The translations under genes were made by a program, and so were the position numbers. Positions 39,284 to 51,107 of a DNA stretch of 64,000 nucleotides are shown here, one piece after another. The notes beneath the pieces are model-generated. The model searched no databases, was not told the DNA's origin, and saw only the letters and a program-made list of their open reading frames with translations. Within the stretch, counting starts at the first letter, position 1; each line of letters begins with the position of its first letter. Source of the DNA: Ricordea florida (Eukaryota > Cnidaria > Anthozoa > Corallimorpharia > Ricordeidae); the NCBI GenBank assembly GCA_949710005.1, contig OX453274.1, forward strand, positions 34,348,714 to 34,412,713. Direction: 5' to 3'.

Positions 39284-39794
39284 CTATAGGACCCTAATGT
39301 TCGTGGAAAGATTTTGTGTGCGCTTGATCTCCCATTGAGTATTGCAGTTGAAGGAGTTGATCTTCTCTTGGATGGAAGTCTGTTTCTCAGTGCACTTAAT
39401 TTGTATTTCTCAAGTACTTTGATTGAATAACACGAATAACAAGTATAGACAGAGGAACTGGAGGATAATATTCTTCAGTCTGAAAACCTAACGTTCTATC
39501 TATTCTGTGACAGGTAACGAAAGCAAAACATACATATACAAGTACAATACCAAAAACATTACTGCACTAAATGGGGGCTGAGTAGAAATGGAATCACCAT
39601 TAATCCCTTAATTAAACGACTTACGTCGCTTCCCATTAACGCGGACTGCAATTTTTGGCGACAAAAAATGTCAGTGCTTTTGGTTCTCGCCGACAACACG
39701 AAAGAGCCTAGTAATCACAATTTATATGTAGACATGGCGGAGTGGTTCCCGTCAGTCACATGAAAAGATCCATTTGCTCGAGCCCGCAGTTTTG

Positions 39795-40232
39795 AGGCCC
39801 CATTAGGGGTTTTAGGGATACGGGATATTTGCGAAAAAAATTATAGGGATACGGGATATTTCGGGGAAAAATTAAAGGGATACGGGATATTTAGAAAAGA
39901 GATAGTGGGATATCGAACGTCAAAGTTTTCTTTTTTGACAGAATAAAACAGGTTAATTGATCAATATGAAAGACGCGAAAAGTAAAACAAAGTACTTGAA
40001 AATGCGAATTAATGTATTTCCCTAAGAAAAAACATTGTAGTCATCCTTCAAACCCTATTTTTAAACGATTTCTATTTTAAAGTATGAAACCCGCACCGGA
40101 AAATGTTTTACATTATTTGGTAATCGGACTTATCACATGCAGTGACGTCATCAGTATTAACTTGAATTATAGGGATACAAACTACAGGAATTAATGGGAT
40201 ACGGGATATTCAGACCCCCCCTAATGGGGCCT
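39795..40232. mobile_element. hAT-type MITE with 8-bp target duplication
   Basis: Ends AGGCCCCATTAGGGG and CCCCTAATGGGGCCT are perfect inverted repeats. CAGTTTTG occurs on both sides (39787-39794 and 40233-40240), the 8-bp duplication typical of hAT transposases. Subterminal regions repeat AGGGATACGGGATATT several times, likely transposase binding sites. A reverse fragment lies near 24.68-24.74 kb. Confidence 0.8.
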
Positions 40233-40888
40233 CAGTTTTGGCGCGAAAAATTACTTTGGTTCGAAAAAGCCTGGTGTTGCCAAGTTATACGTTTACTTTA
40301 CTAGAAACAGTTCTTGAAATGACAGGTCCCACAGGCCAGATAAGACATAATAAGGAGCCTTAGAAGACTAAAAGTTATCTCACAGACTCGACTGGACCTG
40401 CTTGATTATTGCCCCGAGATTTAACGGGGAGGTTTTCAAGCGTTACAAAGAGATGAGTCTTATTGCATACTTACATGTTCAGGTGTTGAACAGCATCACT
40501 GGCGCACATGACTGTTGTCTCGTAATGACACTCTCTGTGTGACACCATCTTACATTCTGTGAGTGTAAGCGTCCAAATGGTAACAATTCTTCAAATTTAC
40601 CAACATTTTTAATCACATTACAACATCACCGTCAAAAATATGCAGTGAGACCACTGAACAGACGACAAACAGCTTACCTCTACATTTATATCCTTGCTTA
40701 CCAATCTTGCCTTTAATGGGCTTCTCACAAATTGCGCAGTCAGGAGGACTAAGTGCAAAAAAAAGAATGACAGCTGTCAATCAAAAGTGTTAAAAGCTAC
40801 ACGGAGAATGCACAACGAGAGCTCACTTACTCCAACCTTGATACGGCTCAAAACTGATCAGACCAATTATGATATATTGATGAGCTAC

Positions 40889-40925
<37 letters not shown>

Positions 40926-41084
40926 GGGGGGGGGGAACTAAGGAGAGGTAGGGCGTGGCCGGCAGATGCTAAAGCATGAAAGCCTTTGATAGTTAGGAAT
41001 ACTTAACAATTAATCTCCGAAATCGAGGTAAATGATAGCAGAATATTCCAAAAGCCACTAATCACCGAGATTGAAGAGAATAAT

Positions 41085-41540
41085 TGTTTTAGTATATACC
41101 AATGAAGCAACCTCAACAGGGAGCTTAAGCAAACTCGACAACGACAGCCGAGGTGTGGACAATTAATTGTTGAAGAGTAATTCTTACAACAAAGAGACTT
41201 ACCGGACTTTTTTTGCACAAGCAGTTTCAATGAGTCATTCATTTGCGCTATTGTTTGATCCTACACTGGTCAACGTTTCATCGCGATCGCGTTTTGCTCA
41301 ATATTCCTAGTGACATCTCCCGTTAACAACTCTTACGCGAGAATCGACGGCCGCGATTTTCATTTCGCTTCGAAGCCATTTTGTTTAATCTTGAACCAAG
41401 ACTCACAAGTGCAAGGATTACGCAGACGCCCTTGCTTTATTCACTTCCTAGGAGGTGAATAGTGTTGAATGTACCGAGGTGGAGAGCCAATCAGATAGCT
41501 CAAAATGCCACGGTTGCTGAGTTGTCACATACCAGCAAAA
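41085..41540 (+). repeat. Dispersed repeat family (TTTTAGTATATACCA...)
   Basis: TAATTGTTTTAGTATATACCAATGAAGCAACC here resembles about 48690 (AATTGATTTAGTATATACATGTACCAATGACGCAACC). The downstream AGGAGGTGAATAGTGTTGAAT...AATCAGAT block recurs at about 48829-48890. A partial copy lies near 46.43-46.72 kb. Confidence 0.5.
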
Positions 41541-41875
41541 AATACACTAATCGTAACAAATCTCTTATGTTACTGAAAACAAAATGCTTCAAGAACAAAC
41601 ATATTTTTGCTAGCTAGCTTTCTCTTGAGTATTTAAGCTAACGTAAAACAACCGTTGTACCTTCCAGTAAAGTGAACAGCTGTAAAGATGTGATTGTTGT
41701 AAATGTGCAGTTTATTTCCTCCTTTTTCATATGCCTTTCTTTTTGCCATCACAGGAGGAATATGGGAATATCTACATGGAAAGACACAAAATATACAATC
41801 CTAAATAAACAGAACTTTACAACAGTTATTGGTTAGAACCCAGGATTCTGGGGTTACTCGTTCCAAATCTCATTC

Positions 41876-41909
41876 ACTCTGACGAAGGGCTAACGCTCGA
41901 AACGTCAGT
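41876..41909 (+). ncRNA. Hammerhead-ribozyme-like motif, copy A
   Basis: Plus strand: ACT-CTGACGA-A-GGGC-TAAC-GCTC-GAAA-CGTC-AGT. It has the CUGANGA and GAAA cores, stem II GGGC/GCTC, a GUC site and stem I ACT/AGT. Stem III would be minimal. This is the best conserved of four related repeats. Confidence 0.4.
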
Positions 41910-43035
41910 AACCCTTCTTTTACCTTACGGTGGTACAAATTACTTTATCAACTTGTTTGATTATCCCAGTGTCTTGTGTTGTTGCCTTTGACTGGTGATC
42001 CGACAACCAGAGCGGAAGTTATCATTACAAACAAAGTCAGTTATCTGATGTCAGCCTGTCGTAATCTTCCGCTTCGGAGAGTGTGTTTGTTATGATAAAA
42101 GAACCAAAACCACATAATTAACAATAACTTTCTGACGTTTCTATCGAGCTGATAATACACGAGGGTTGAAGTCCACAACCAGCTTCTTCATGCAAGTCAA
42201 TTTTTTCTAGCATAACTTAATGGCTGACTATCCAACAACAAATATTCATGTTGTCATGGTTTTGTTTTTTTTTGCACGGTGATTTCAAAGCCGTCTTTCG
42301 ATCGATAAAACCCTTTGAGTAGTCAATCAGATGGCGATCAGTGGCTTACGTCATAAATGCACGCCAATTCGATCGAGGGAAAAAGAGGGGGGGAGGGGTG
42401 GGTGGGTGAAGGAAATGAAAGAAAAAAAGGTGATATAAATGTGCCATAGAAAACTGGAAACTGACTCACTTCTTTTCACCTTTGTTTACAGTCTCAAGAA
42501 CCAGAGTGGAGTAAGGATTAGGAGAGTAACTAAGAAGAGATGACTGGCTGCTTGATTTTCCTGTCAAAAAAAAAAAAAACAGAGAACTTACTGCTAAACA
42601 TTACACAGCACCACTGTTGCAATAATAATCAGGAAGTAACCTCCCCAATGGGTGATTTCAAAAAGAGTCCTTGATTTTGCATCAAACTGGAATTTCTACA
42701 CAGCAAACTTTGTCAATATAAAATGACATGTTTGTGACGTGCGTTTCACAAAAGCTACGACAACGTTTCGCGCCCGGTGATGATGCATTCAAGTTACAAA
42801 CCTGTTCTTTTCAAATGCCTATATGAAAATAATCCAGTTGTCTTCTGGCAAAGTTAAGGGGACTAAGACGTTTTCGTTCCCAACCTACAAGATGAATTAC
42901 TATTGTAGAAAAAATTCGGGTCTGCAAACGCATAACTGAAACATTTTCGGGTTGAAAAACCTGCACGCTCTCCACACCACAGTACATTTTTTTACAAATT
43001 TAACAAGTGAAGGATTGTTGTAGTTATGTACGCTG

Positions 43036-43115
43036 TCTAAGTTTCTCGCATAACTGCGATGATCCTTCACGTGTTGAATCTTTCTTCTGCAGTTCAAATA
43101 TATGACATTTCATAT
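43036..43115 (+). repeat. SINE tail fragment
   Basis: AACTGCGATGATC...CTGCAGTTCAAATATATG...TTTCATAT matches the tail of the tRNA-headed SINE at 51462-51631 (minus strand). It overlaps the region where the C2CD2-like gene would end. Confidence 0.55.
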
Positions 43116-43146
43116 CTTCACATTTTGAACAGGGCTGGGAACTCAC

Positions 43147-43498
43147 GTAAGTTGGACGATTCAGGTACAGGCAGGTCCCCTGCATGGTACGAGTGTCTGA
43201 CTGGGTTATCACGTGACAACATTCTCCCCTCTCCTTTATCGTTCTTTCTATCCATAGCAGTCATACTAACTGGTCTTTTCCTGAACAGGTTAAACGATCT
43301 CCTCAGCTTTGGTTTGCTATTTAGTTCTGTTGCATGTTCGTTGTTCTCGTCCTGCTCATCTACCGTTTTCTTTTCCTTTTCCTCTTTTTCGTCTCTCTGT
43401 TTGGTTTCCTCGGTGTCAACATTTTCCTGTTCAGTCTCCGTTTCCTTGTCCTCGGGTTCCTCTACCGACTTATCTTCGGGGATATTGGTGGGGTTTTC
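43147..43498 (-). CDS. C2CD2-like gene, 3' exon (Glu-rich, basic RRSF motif)
   Basis: Follows a strong acceptor (TTTGGTCAG). Reads ENPTNIPEDKSVEEPEDKET, a Glu/Lys-rich region, then KPKLRRSFNLFRKRP and a polar tail. The RRSFxLFRKR stretch recalls the basic SFSRRLIKRFSFKSK end of C2CD2L, which in that protein binds plasma-membrane lipids. The exon may end at TTAC|GTGAGT (43147) with a few more residues in a further exon, or run to the TGA at 43118. Joining in this frame needs a phase-0 donor upstream, for example GAG|GTAGTA at 43880. Confidence 0.55.
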
Positions 43499-43813
43499 CT
43501 GACCAAAGGACAAACACATAAGCCACAATAAACACCCCAACGTTTAAAGCACGTTTATCAGTTCAAAACAAAGCCATATGACGGTGGTACAACAACGATC
43601 TAGTATTTGTGATCTAGGATAACAGGTAGGCTTTGTGGAAGCATTCAAAGGTACGTAAGAGACGTAAAAACGACGTTTACACCACAAAAGAGCTACAGGA
43701 ACCCCACGGCGCTATAAAATATTCATAGATCGCAGGGGCACCGCATTTATGCAATTCAGCTGCACTTTTTATTTGCATTTTTAGAGTACGCTCTTGGTAC
43801 TGAGTGCTACTTC

Positions 43814-44283
43814 TCAATCACTAGCTTCACCAGGCATTGTTAGAATCATATTTGTAGTGACATCACCAAAGTATACTACCTCAGTAGGGATTTCTTGAGG
43901 TTCTTCAGGCAGATTTGTGTCACGCTCCTGTTCTGGTTCAGTATCGCGTGACAATACAGATTCTGGCGTTACCACTTCTGTCACTTCCGGTGAAGGAGGA
44001 GGTGGCACAAAAAAGGGTTTTGCTTCCGGTTCGGGCTCAACTTCTGGTTCCGGTAAGTCGACAATCTCCACCTTCTTCTGTGGTTCGACCTGTTTGGGTC
44101 TGCCTTCCATGGCTTCAAAAGCCTCAATCTCTTGTGACAGTTCATCAAGACTTGACTCAAAGTGCCGTTTGGCAGTTACCGGAATGTGACCGTTTAACTC
44201 AGAGATATGATCACTTCCATTCACCAATGAGGCCACAGGTGACCCAATAGATGGTGCGCTGTACGTACTAGGGCTCTCAGGGT
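43814..44283 (-). CDS. C2CD2-like gene, Pro/Glu-rich exon
   Basis: Acceptor TTGCTAG joins in phase 1 to the previous exon: DPESPSTYSAPSIGSPVASL, then a Glu/Pro-rich region (LPEPEVEPEPEAKPFFVPPP) and a stop after GEASD. It may instead splice out at 43880 (GAG|GTAGTA, phase 0) or 43831 (phase 1) into the exon at 43498. This would correspond to the disordered, phosphorylated region after the C2 domain in C2CD2L. Confidence 0.65.
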
Positions 44284-44924
44284 CTAGCAACACAAAAAAG
44301 AAGAGAAAAGTCAGAATCTGGGTGTGACCACTTAAGGGGCTGTGGGGCCCCCTCTCTAATATACAGGGGGTCCTGGGGCCACGTTCACCCAGAAAACTGT
44401 GAATTCTATAAGCTCAGAAACGCAATTTCCAGCACTTTGGCCATCAAAAAAGAGTGCTGTTTGTGTGGGCAATCAATAGTTTCGAGTGCATTTTGGAATA
44501 AATGAGCACAAGTAAATTTTTCAAAGACTGAAAAATTTTTAAACGAACCTGTAGGGCGAGTGCAATTTGTTGCCTGAAAAATTTACGAGTGCTTGTAAAA
44601 TTGTATCCAAGGTCATTTGATTACATGTTAACGATATACATGCAAAAATATGGCTTTGAGCCAATCAGCGCGTTGAAATTTTTGCACGTATATTATTATG
44701 CTTAATGAGAAGCACCCTTGAAACTTCCGTCATTGTTGTCGTCATTGTTGTGAATCTTCTGCAAATTTTACAAATAAAATCTTAACAGATGGCCGTGATA
44801 AGCAGCACTATACTAACTATGACCGGCGGTAGCTAACTGTTATTGAAACTTCTACAGAACAGTGCATGCTAATCGCTTTGTGCCTTGTTTCTCACCGCTT
44901 AAATGAGAAAGATCTCGGAGAAAA

Positions 44925-45375
44925 GCGCTGCGACCACATATTTTTATCGCTGTGGCTATATGGCCGGTAACCGGTCACCAAATGACCAGCAGTCCGATAT
45001 TTTCTTTTTAAATTATCAAAGCAAAGATTTCCAGCTAATCCAAACAATCGTATGTCGATTAGGAAAGGTCAAGGGGAGGTCAAGCGATCCTGAAATGAAT
45101 TTATAGATCTCAAGTCCAGCGCTTGGTTTATGTTGGGCTCAGAAAACGAAACCGTGTTTTGTGACAGGTCGAATGAAAGCATAAACCAAGCGCTAGGCTT
45201 GAGAACTATAAATTCATTTCAGGATCGCGTGATATTTCCTAATCGACAAACGATGGTTTGGATTAGCTGGAATTCTTTGCTTTGATAATTTTAAAAAAAA
45301 TATCGGGCTGCCGGTCATTTAATATTTTTAACACCTTGACCAGTTACCAGCCATATAGCGACATCGTATTTTCTT
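44925..45375. mobile_element. Large inverted-repeat (foldback) element
   Basis: Left arm (ATCGCTGTGGCTATATGGCC... to ATTCATTTCAG region) is mirrored on the right (CTGAAATGAATTTATAG... to GGCCATATAGC-like) with scattered mismatches. The arms are about 200 bp around a spacer containing AACCAAGCGCT twice in opposite directions. Confidence 0.6.
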
Positions 45376-45484
45376 CAACGTCTCACTCCCGGAATAGCGA
45401 AGGTGTAACTTTTCCTTATATCATCAAATCTTCTTCGCGGGCAATGACAAGATTCAATTTATAACACCACAAAATCATACTTAC

Positions 45485-45563
45485 CGGGTGAACTTATTTT
45501 TGGTTTTAGACCTGCAAGTTGTAGAGTTGCATCAATCACTTTCCCCTCCTTATCAAACGTAAA
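45485..45563 (-). CDS. C2CD2-like gene exon
   Basis: Acceptor TTTTTTAG, donor CCCG|GTAAGT. 26 codons: FTFDKEGKVIDATLQLAGLK then PKISSP, phase 0 in and 1 out. Follows the last C2 strand (GDISLE). Confidence 0.75.
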
Positions 45564-46739
45564 CTAAAAAAACAAGGGAAGAAAATGGAGATAAACAGTG
45601 ACGCGATGAACACGTATGGATATTAGGGAAGGAACGTTTTTTATTGGGCGGGGGGGGGAAAGGCTGGGGCCTCAGAGGGGAGGGTCATCAGTGAAAGTTA
45701 GCACCAAAAGGGGAGGGCCATACCTCATGTGAGCAATTGTGATAGGTTTCTACAGCATGGAAGATACCATGCAGTAGTGAGGGGAGGGTCGCACTTTTGT
45801 CAGTCACCTAAAGGTGGGGGGGGGGGGGTCAGGAGTTTTTTTGTTAAAACGCGAAGGAGGGCCAACTGATTGTTTTGGAAAAAAATACCAAAATTCCCCA
45901 GCCCTCCTCCCCCCCCCCCAAGTAAAAACGTACCTTCCCTTACTTGTAACAATGTCGTGCGTACTACAGCTAGAAATCTGTGGTTTAACAAACGTGGATT
46001 TCAAGAATTTTTAAGAAAACGGTTATCAAAAGCAACAAAAATTTTAATGAAGGCTTGAAATAAACAGATTTGTAGTCTTCTTTGTCCGTACGGACTTTTC
46101 ATCTTGGAGTCGGTTTTGTACATTTTATTCCGACAAATTCGGCAGCCGAGTTGTAGAAGGTGTTTCGTATTCGTGACTCCGACTTTTTATCATATTTTCA
46201 CCTCTGTCGTTATCACCATCGCAAATGTGTGGTCACAAAATTGGAATTTTATGCAAAGTTTGGAAACTAGTCTTCGAGCTCAGCAAAAGTTGCTACTGTT
46301 TTGAAAAATGAAAGTATTTTTCGCAAAAAGCCCGACATTTGTTGCCAGATGCCAACGCATCACTGAGCGCCCAGATCGTGTACATGACTAGCCAGCCAAT
46401 CAGAGCGCGCATAAGAACGTATCTATGTTAAAATTAACAATTATTCACTGAAGTGGAGGTGAATGGTGGTGGATATTTACCGAGCCGCACCGCAGTGGAG
46501 GTAAATATCCCCTATTTTCATCAACACTGAGGTAAATTATTGTTTTAGTATATACTACACAAGCTAAATAACTAATGTTTATTGAAATAATTTCCTCTTC
46601 GGAAACCGAAACGGGAGGCCGTTTTGTTTCTCTTCGGCTGCTCAGAGATGAATAGTACTTTGCTAATCACCTCCGAGTAAACCACTCAGAACGCGCGAAA
46701 TGCACTATTTACTTGTGTGGTATATACTAATTTAGGTTG

Positions 46740-46985
46740 GTGAACAAGTAGGTGAGTTCGTGGACGGTTGTTTAGGTTGGTACATTGGTTGGTGGGTCGT
46801 GGAAGTGTTGTAAATGGTTGGAAGGTGATGGGCGGAAGGATGAATGGCTGGGTGGCTAGGTGAGTAGGTGACGTGGTGAATGGATGGTAGGCGAATGAGT
46901 GGGTAGGTGGATGAATGGCTGGGTGAGTGTATTGTTTGGATATGTAGTTGAATGGATGGTTCGTTGGGTAAGTGGGTTGGATGCA
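46740..46985. repeat. Degenerate GGTGGAT/GGTGAGT minisatellite
   Basis: Irregular tandem units such as GGTGGGTAGGTGGATGAATGG across about 240 bp in an intron of the C2CD2-like gene. Confidence 0.55.
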
Positions 46986-46998
46986 TAACGATGCTTAC

Positions 46999-47126
46999 CT
47001 CCAAGCTGATGTCTCCTCTGGAGTGATCACTCTTAGATGATTTAGGCAGGATGGGCAGGATCAGTCGACAGGTCTGGTCTCTGTTTACAGTAGACAGCGG
47101 TACAATCACCTGGCCAAGATAATCAT
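46999..47126 (-). CDS. C2CD2-like gene exon, end of C2 domain
   Basis: Acceptor CCAAGCAG, donor GAG|GTAAGC. Reads DDYLGQVIVPLSTVNRDQTC then RLILPILPKS...RGDISLE: the DxxLGxxxxPL turn and the last strands of a C2 domain. It compares with ELLGQATLPVGS...LCPLTP in C2CD2L. Confidence 0.82.
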
Positions 47127-47380
47127 CTGCTTGGCAAACAAAAATACCTAACCTAAGTTATGCTTTCAACAATGGCTGGCAACATTTACTTCAAAAACAA
47201 ACAGTTCATACTTTGTGACTGTGACATAACCTGTCCACTAGGTAACATTAGACAGGCAATTAACAGTACAGATATTTGTACATAAATTGTTCATTGCCTG
47301 AGCTTGCACGTTTAGGGGGGGGGGGGGTACTCTGCAACAAAAACGTCAAGGAGGTGCATGCGATGTGAACCGAGTTATTC

Positions 47381-47518
47381 GGATCAACGTCAGTATCTGA
47401 GCAACTGTGCACCTACCCCTCCCCTAACCCAACATTAACGCTGACGTTTTAACTTATTATAACTTGTTGGGTTAGGGGAGGGGTAGGTGCACAGTTGCCC
47501 AGATACTGATATTGATCC
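47381..47518. mobile_element. Foldback MITE, 53-bp arms
   Basis: GGATCAACGTCAGTATCTGA...CTAACCCAAC is mirrored by GTTGGGTTAG...CAGATACTGATATTGATCC around a 31-bp loop. Confidence 0.65.
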
Positions 47519-48122
47519 ATATATTCTATTTATTCATGCTTTAAAGGGTATTTTTTAAAACTGGACACATTTTAAAAAGTGCTTATCAGCAAAGTTATAA
47601 GGAAAGTCTTCAAGGCTGAACATGTGTTTATTACACCAAATTTATGTCAATTTATGTCAATTTATGTAGAGTAAAGTAAATGGAAAACTATCAAAATTCC
47701 AGCAAAATGAACTCTGCTAAACAATGTATCTTGTACATATTGTTTAAATTTAAAATATTTTTATGTGGCCTATTTGGTCTCTACAATGGATTATCACACC
47801 TACAAATGCATAACATAATTATGGTCAGTAATAAGAAACGAGCAATCACATCATGTTTTCAAAATTCTTCTTTGTTCTTTTTAAACCTTTATACAAAGAA
47901 ACAACGAGTTGAATTTAGCCATAAATTGTTACAGTCACAACGATCATGTTTATACAAACTACAAAAAACTGGTACCTTGTCTTAACAATAATTACTTCAA
48001 GCAACAGTTCATTTGAATAAGGTTTGCAGCATCATTTTGAATCCAGAAGACAAATTTAACACAAATTACATTTTTTTCATCTAGTTTCAATTGAAAATGT
48101 TTGTTTAATATGGATATTTCAC

Positions 48123-48167
48123 CTTGTTCTTCTGTTTGTTCAGTGTCATCCATATGACTGTTTATAT
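48123..48167 (-). CDS. C2CD2-like gene, 15-codon exon
   Basis: Acceptor TTTGACCAG, donor CAAG|GTGAAA. Adds DINSHMDDTEQTEEQ with phase 1 on both sides, so it can be skipped without a frame change. It would insert an acidic loop into the C2 domain. Confidence 0.55.
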
Positions 48168-48923
48168 CTGGTCAAACAAAAGTTAAGCATTTACAAAAAT
48201 TTTATTTCTATACTACAACCATCAGACATGTTTAGAAAATTTAAAATTTAAAATAATAAATTTTAATTATTAGCTCATAAAATTTACACTCAGAAAAAGG
48301 TGAGTTGTGACTAACAAAACTTCAGCGGATAAGCATGAACCATTGCTACTGCACTTGGTGAATCCTCTTTTAACAGTTACAAGCTAACAGGGTGTTCATT
48401 AGGTATCGGAGATCGGAGAATTCTCCGTCTTCTATGAAGAATTCTCTGGCTACTACAAAGAATTCTCTGGCCAAATTTAGATGGCCTCAGCTAATTATTT
48501 TTTTAATTTAGACGTGGAGCGCTTTTAGAATATTCTCCTGTTACTGTACACAATTCTCCTGCTACTAAAATTCTTATTGAAAGTCCTGGCTAATGCAAGT
48601 ATTATTGTTCTCTGAAATTATGGTTACTAACAGTGACAGGGTATTTCTAAAACAACTATTTTAATACCACAATTAAAGATAACAATTGATTTAGTATATA
48701 CATGTACCAATGACGCAACCACAATCACATATCTTACAAACAGCTGCTGTAAAGCAAGAATTGATGCCAGCCATTTTTGTTGGAAGATGAATTAAACTCA
48801 CTTAGAATCCTTGGCACTATCCACCTTGTAGGAGGTGAACGGTGTTGAATATCTCGAAATAGCAAGCAAATCAGATTACGCAAAATGCCACATAATAAAC
48901 TGTAATAGTGCCTAACGATTTTA

Positions 48924-49068
48924 GGCATATAATTCATGGTAGGCCACCATATAGTCACCAAATATAGTGTTTGCAGGGGTATACAAGGGTTTACAAAGGT
49001 ATATCCTTGTAAACCCTTGTATACCCCTGTAAACTGACTATATGGTGGCCTACCATGAATTATATGCC
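48924..49068. mobile_element. Foldback MITE, near-perfect palindrome
   Basis: GGCATATAATTCATGGTAGG...ATAGTCA and its complement bound inner arms GGGGTATACAAGGGTTTACA and TGTAAACCCTTGTATACCCC. The whole 145 bp folds as one hairpin. Confidence 0.7.
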
Positions 49069-49143
49069 CAATTTTAATTTGACAGCTATCATATCCTTGA
49101 AAAGATCGTCCCAAACTATTGGTATAAAATATTAAGCATTTAC

Positions 49144-49208
49144 CTTTCCCGGTTTTTTCATAGTCATAAATATCAACTGTTATCTCCTTGGTTACAGGGG
49201 ATATTTCA
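49144..49208 (-). CDS. C2CD2-like gene exon, C2 middle
   Basis: Acceptor TATTCTCAG, donor AAAG|GTAAAT. Continues FTF|EISPVTKEITVDIYDYEKTG K, a C2 strand pair. Confidence 0.78.
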
Positions 49209-49358
49209 CTGAGAATATTGAGAGAGCAAAAAAATCTGTTAGAAAAGCACTAATAAACTAATTTTTTTACTACTTAAATATGAAGACAGACAAAAAGTTA
49301 CATTCTATAGTATATCTCAAACAAATCAAACCATTTTAATGAAAAAGCTGTTACATAC

Positions 49359-49467
49359 AATGTAAAATATTCATTCCAGAATGGGCTGTCATTGTCTCTT
49401 ATCATGCTTGTTCGTTTGCGCTGTAATGGGTTACTGGTGGATACAATACAGTATGGACTGATTGGTC
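49359..49467 (-). CDS. C2CD2-like gene exon, C2 domain core
   Basis: Acceptor GGTTTCAG, donor GTATGT. Reads GPISPYCIVSTSNPLQRKRT then SMIRDNDSPFWNEYFT. SPYCIV...NPxQxKRT...SPFWNEYF is the classic C2 strand 2-4 pattern and parallels CCVAELDNPMQQKWTK...VEWTEDL in C2CD2L. Confidence 0.85.
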
Positions 49468-50591
49468 CTGAAACCATGAAAAATAAAACCTTCAAAAGGT
49501 CACACAATACCTAATTTTCAAAGGCATGGCCTATTGTGCTTTATATAGGGAGGCTACAATCCATGGAAAGGTAATAATGTGCATGTACTCTCAATAAAAT
49601 TAATGGTACAGTATATTATTTCTCCGCCAGAAAAAAAAAAAAAAAATAAATGAAAACACTGCTAGGGTCAATTTATAATCGACCTTTTTCAGAATTTATT
49701 GACTAACATAGCACTTCTAAAGCAAAAAACTACCAGGGAGGCCCTTGCTTTAACCCCGCTTTTGTCTGTTATAGCTAAATTACACAGTTTGAGTTTGTTG
49801 GTTCTCTACTCTGTGCTGAGGGGTTTTTCTCTGGGTACTCTGGTTTTCCCCTCTTCACAAAAACCAACACTTGATTTGATTTCATTTAGGTAATGGTCCG
49901 GCTAAGAAGCAGGCAGAAAAACAATAGCACTTGGCAATAGTGTCTGTTAATTTTGTAGTGTTAATTGGCGCATAGAGCAAAAGCCAAATTTGGCCAAGAG
50001 ACAGAAAATAGGGATATGGAAAAGACAAGGTCTAAAAATGACATTTTTTAATTTTTTTGTTATTGTTTTTTCAGGGTTTTGTTGGTATTAGCCAATGAAA
50101 TGAGGCAATTTAAATGGAATTAACAATGAATTGTTCACACCTTTTTCAACAAGTTTTCCCATACACCTGCCTACCTTTTAGCCGAACTATTACTTAATAT
50201 GATTTAATTTGATTTCATTTGTGCTTTACAGTGTCCCCAATTAGTACGCTAGTGCTAAATACAGATGACGCTCAAATAAAGTTCATTCTTATTATTATTA
50301 TTATTGTTGTTATTATTATTATTATTAGGTGTGGAATAAGGTATCAAGAAATGGACCCTCTCAATATGAAAAGTGTCTGCATTCCTCAACTTTTTTATTG
50401 TACTTAGGCAAAGTGAACCTTAAGATTTTTACTTGAATTACGGCTAGCCAATACAGTGATTTTCCATTTGAACTTCAATGGAACAAATATTCATTTCAAC
50501 AAATCACCTCCACTGTAATGATCACAACAAAAAGTAAAGTGATTGCACATAGCAAAAACATACACTGTATACAGATATGTAGCTCTCTTAC

Positions 50592-50672
50592 CACTCTTCT
50601 CTTTGCCACACAGGCCACTTGCTTTTATCACTGTTAAAGAGAGCACATTCGTCTGAGACTGAGCACCTTGAT
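50592..50672 (-). CDS. C2CD2-like gene exon, C2 start
   Basis: Acceptor GATAG, donor GTG|GTAAGA. Reads QGAQSQTNVLSLTVIKASGL CGKEKS; LxLTVIKAxGLxGKxKSG is the first strand of a C2 domain and joins in frame to GPISPY. Confidence 0.78.
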
Positions 50673-51025
50673 CTATCTACTGTAGAACAATTTTCAGTTC
50701 AAAACAAGGGCACGTTTTTAATTCACTACTGCAATAAAAAAGTAAGCCACTTTTCCTAACAAGATCAGCAAAATAGTATTGCACTTACATTCACCTACTT
50801 ACAAACTGGCTGTCAACCCTGTAGAGGGTAGCTGGTCGATGGGATAGACTAAACCTGGTCGGTTAATAGATGCTGGACAGTAAAAAATACAAATTATACA
50901 CAGCTAAGAAGCTCCACCTCAAACAAGAAGTTCTCCACTTTGCCAAGAAATTCTGGGATCACCTAACTGGGGGTCACTAAAAGAGGTTCGAGAGCAATCT
51001 GATTTACACAGATATCAGCACTTGC

Positions 51026-51107
51026 CTTTGACAAGAAGTTGTCCCTCTTCTCCAAGACATGACAATGCTGTAGGTGAGTCAAGCCTCTCTTTAGATGTGT
51101 GAGAGCT
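51026..51107 (-). CDS. C2CD2-like gene exon with GC donor
   Basis: Acceptor TTTTTCAG. Reads SSHTSKERLDSPTALSCLGE then EGQLLVK. In frame with both neighbours only if the donor is AAAG|GCAAGT, a canonical GC-AG intron. Confidence 0.55.

Larger units (their letters stand above)
40241..43066. other. Intergenic, repeats only
   Basis: A (GT)n microsatellite at about 40891-40922, a dispersed repeat at about 41085-41540 and a hammerhead-like motif at 41876-41909. No gene supported. Confidence 0.45.
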
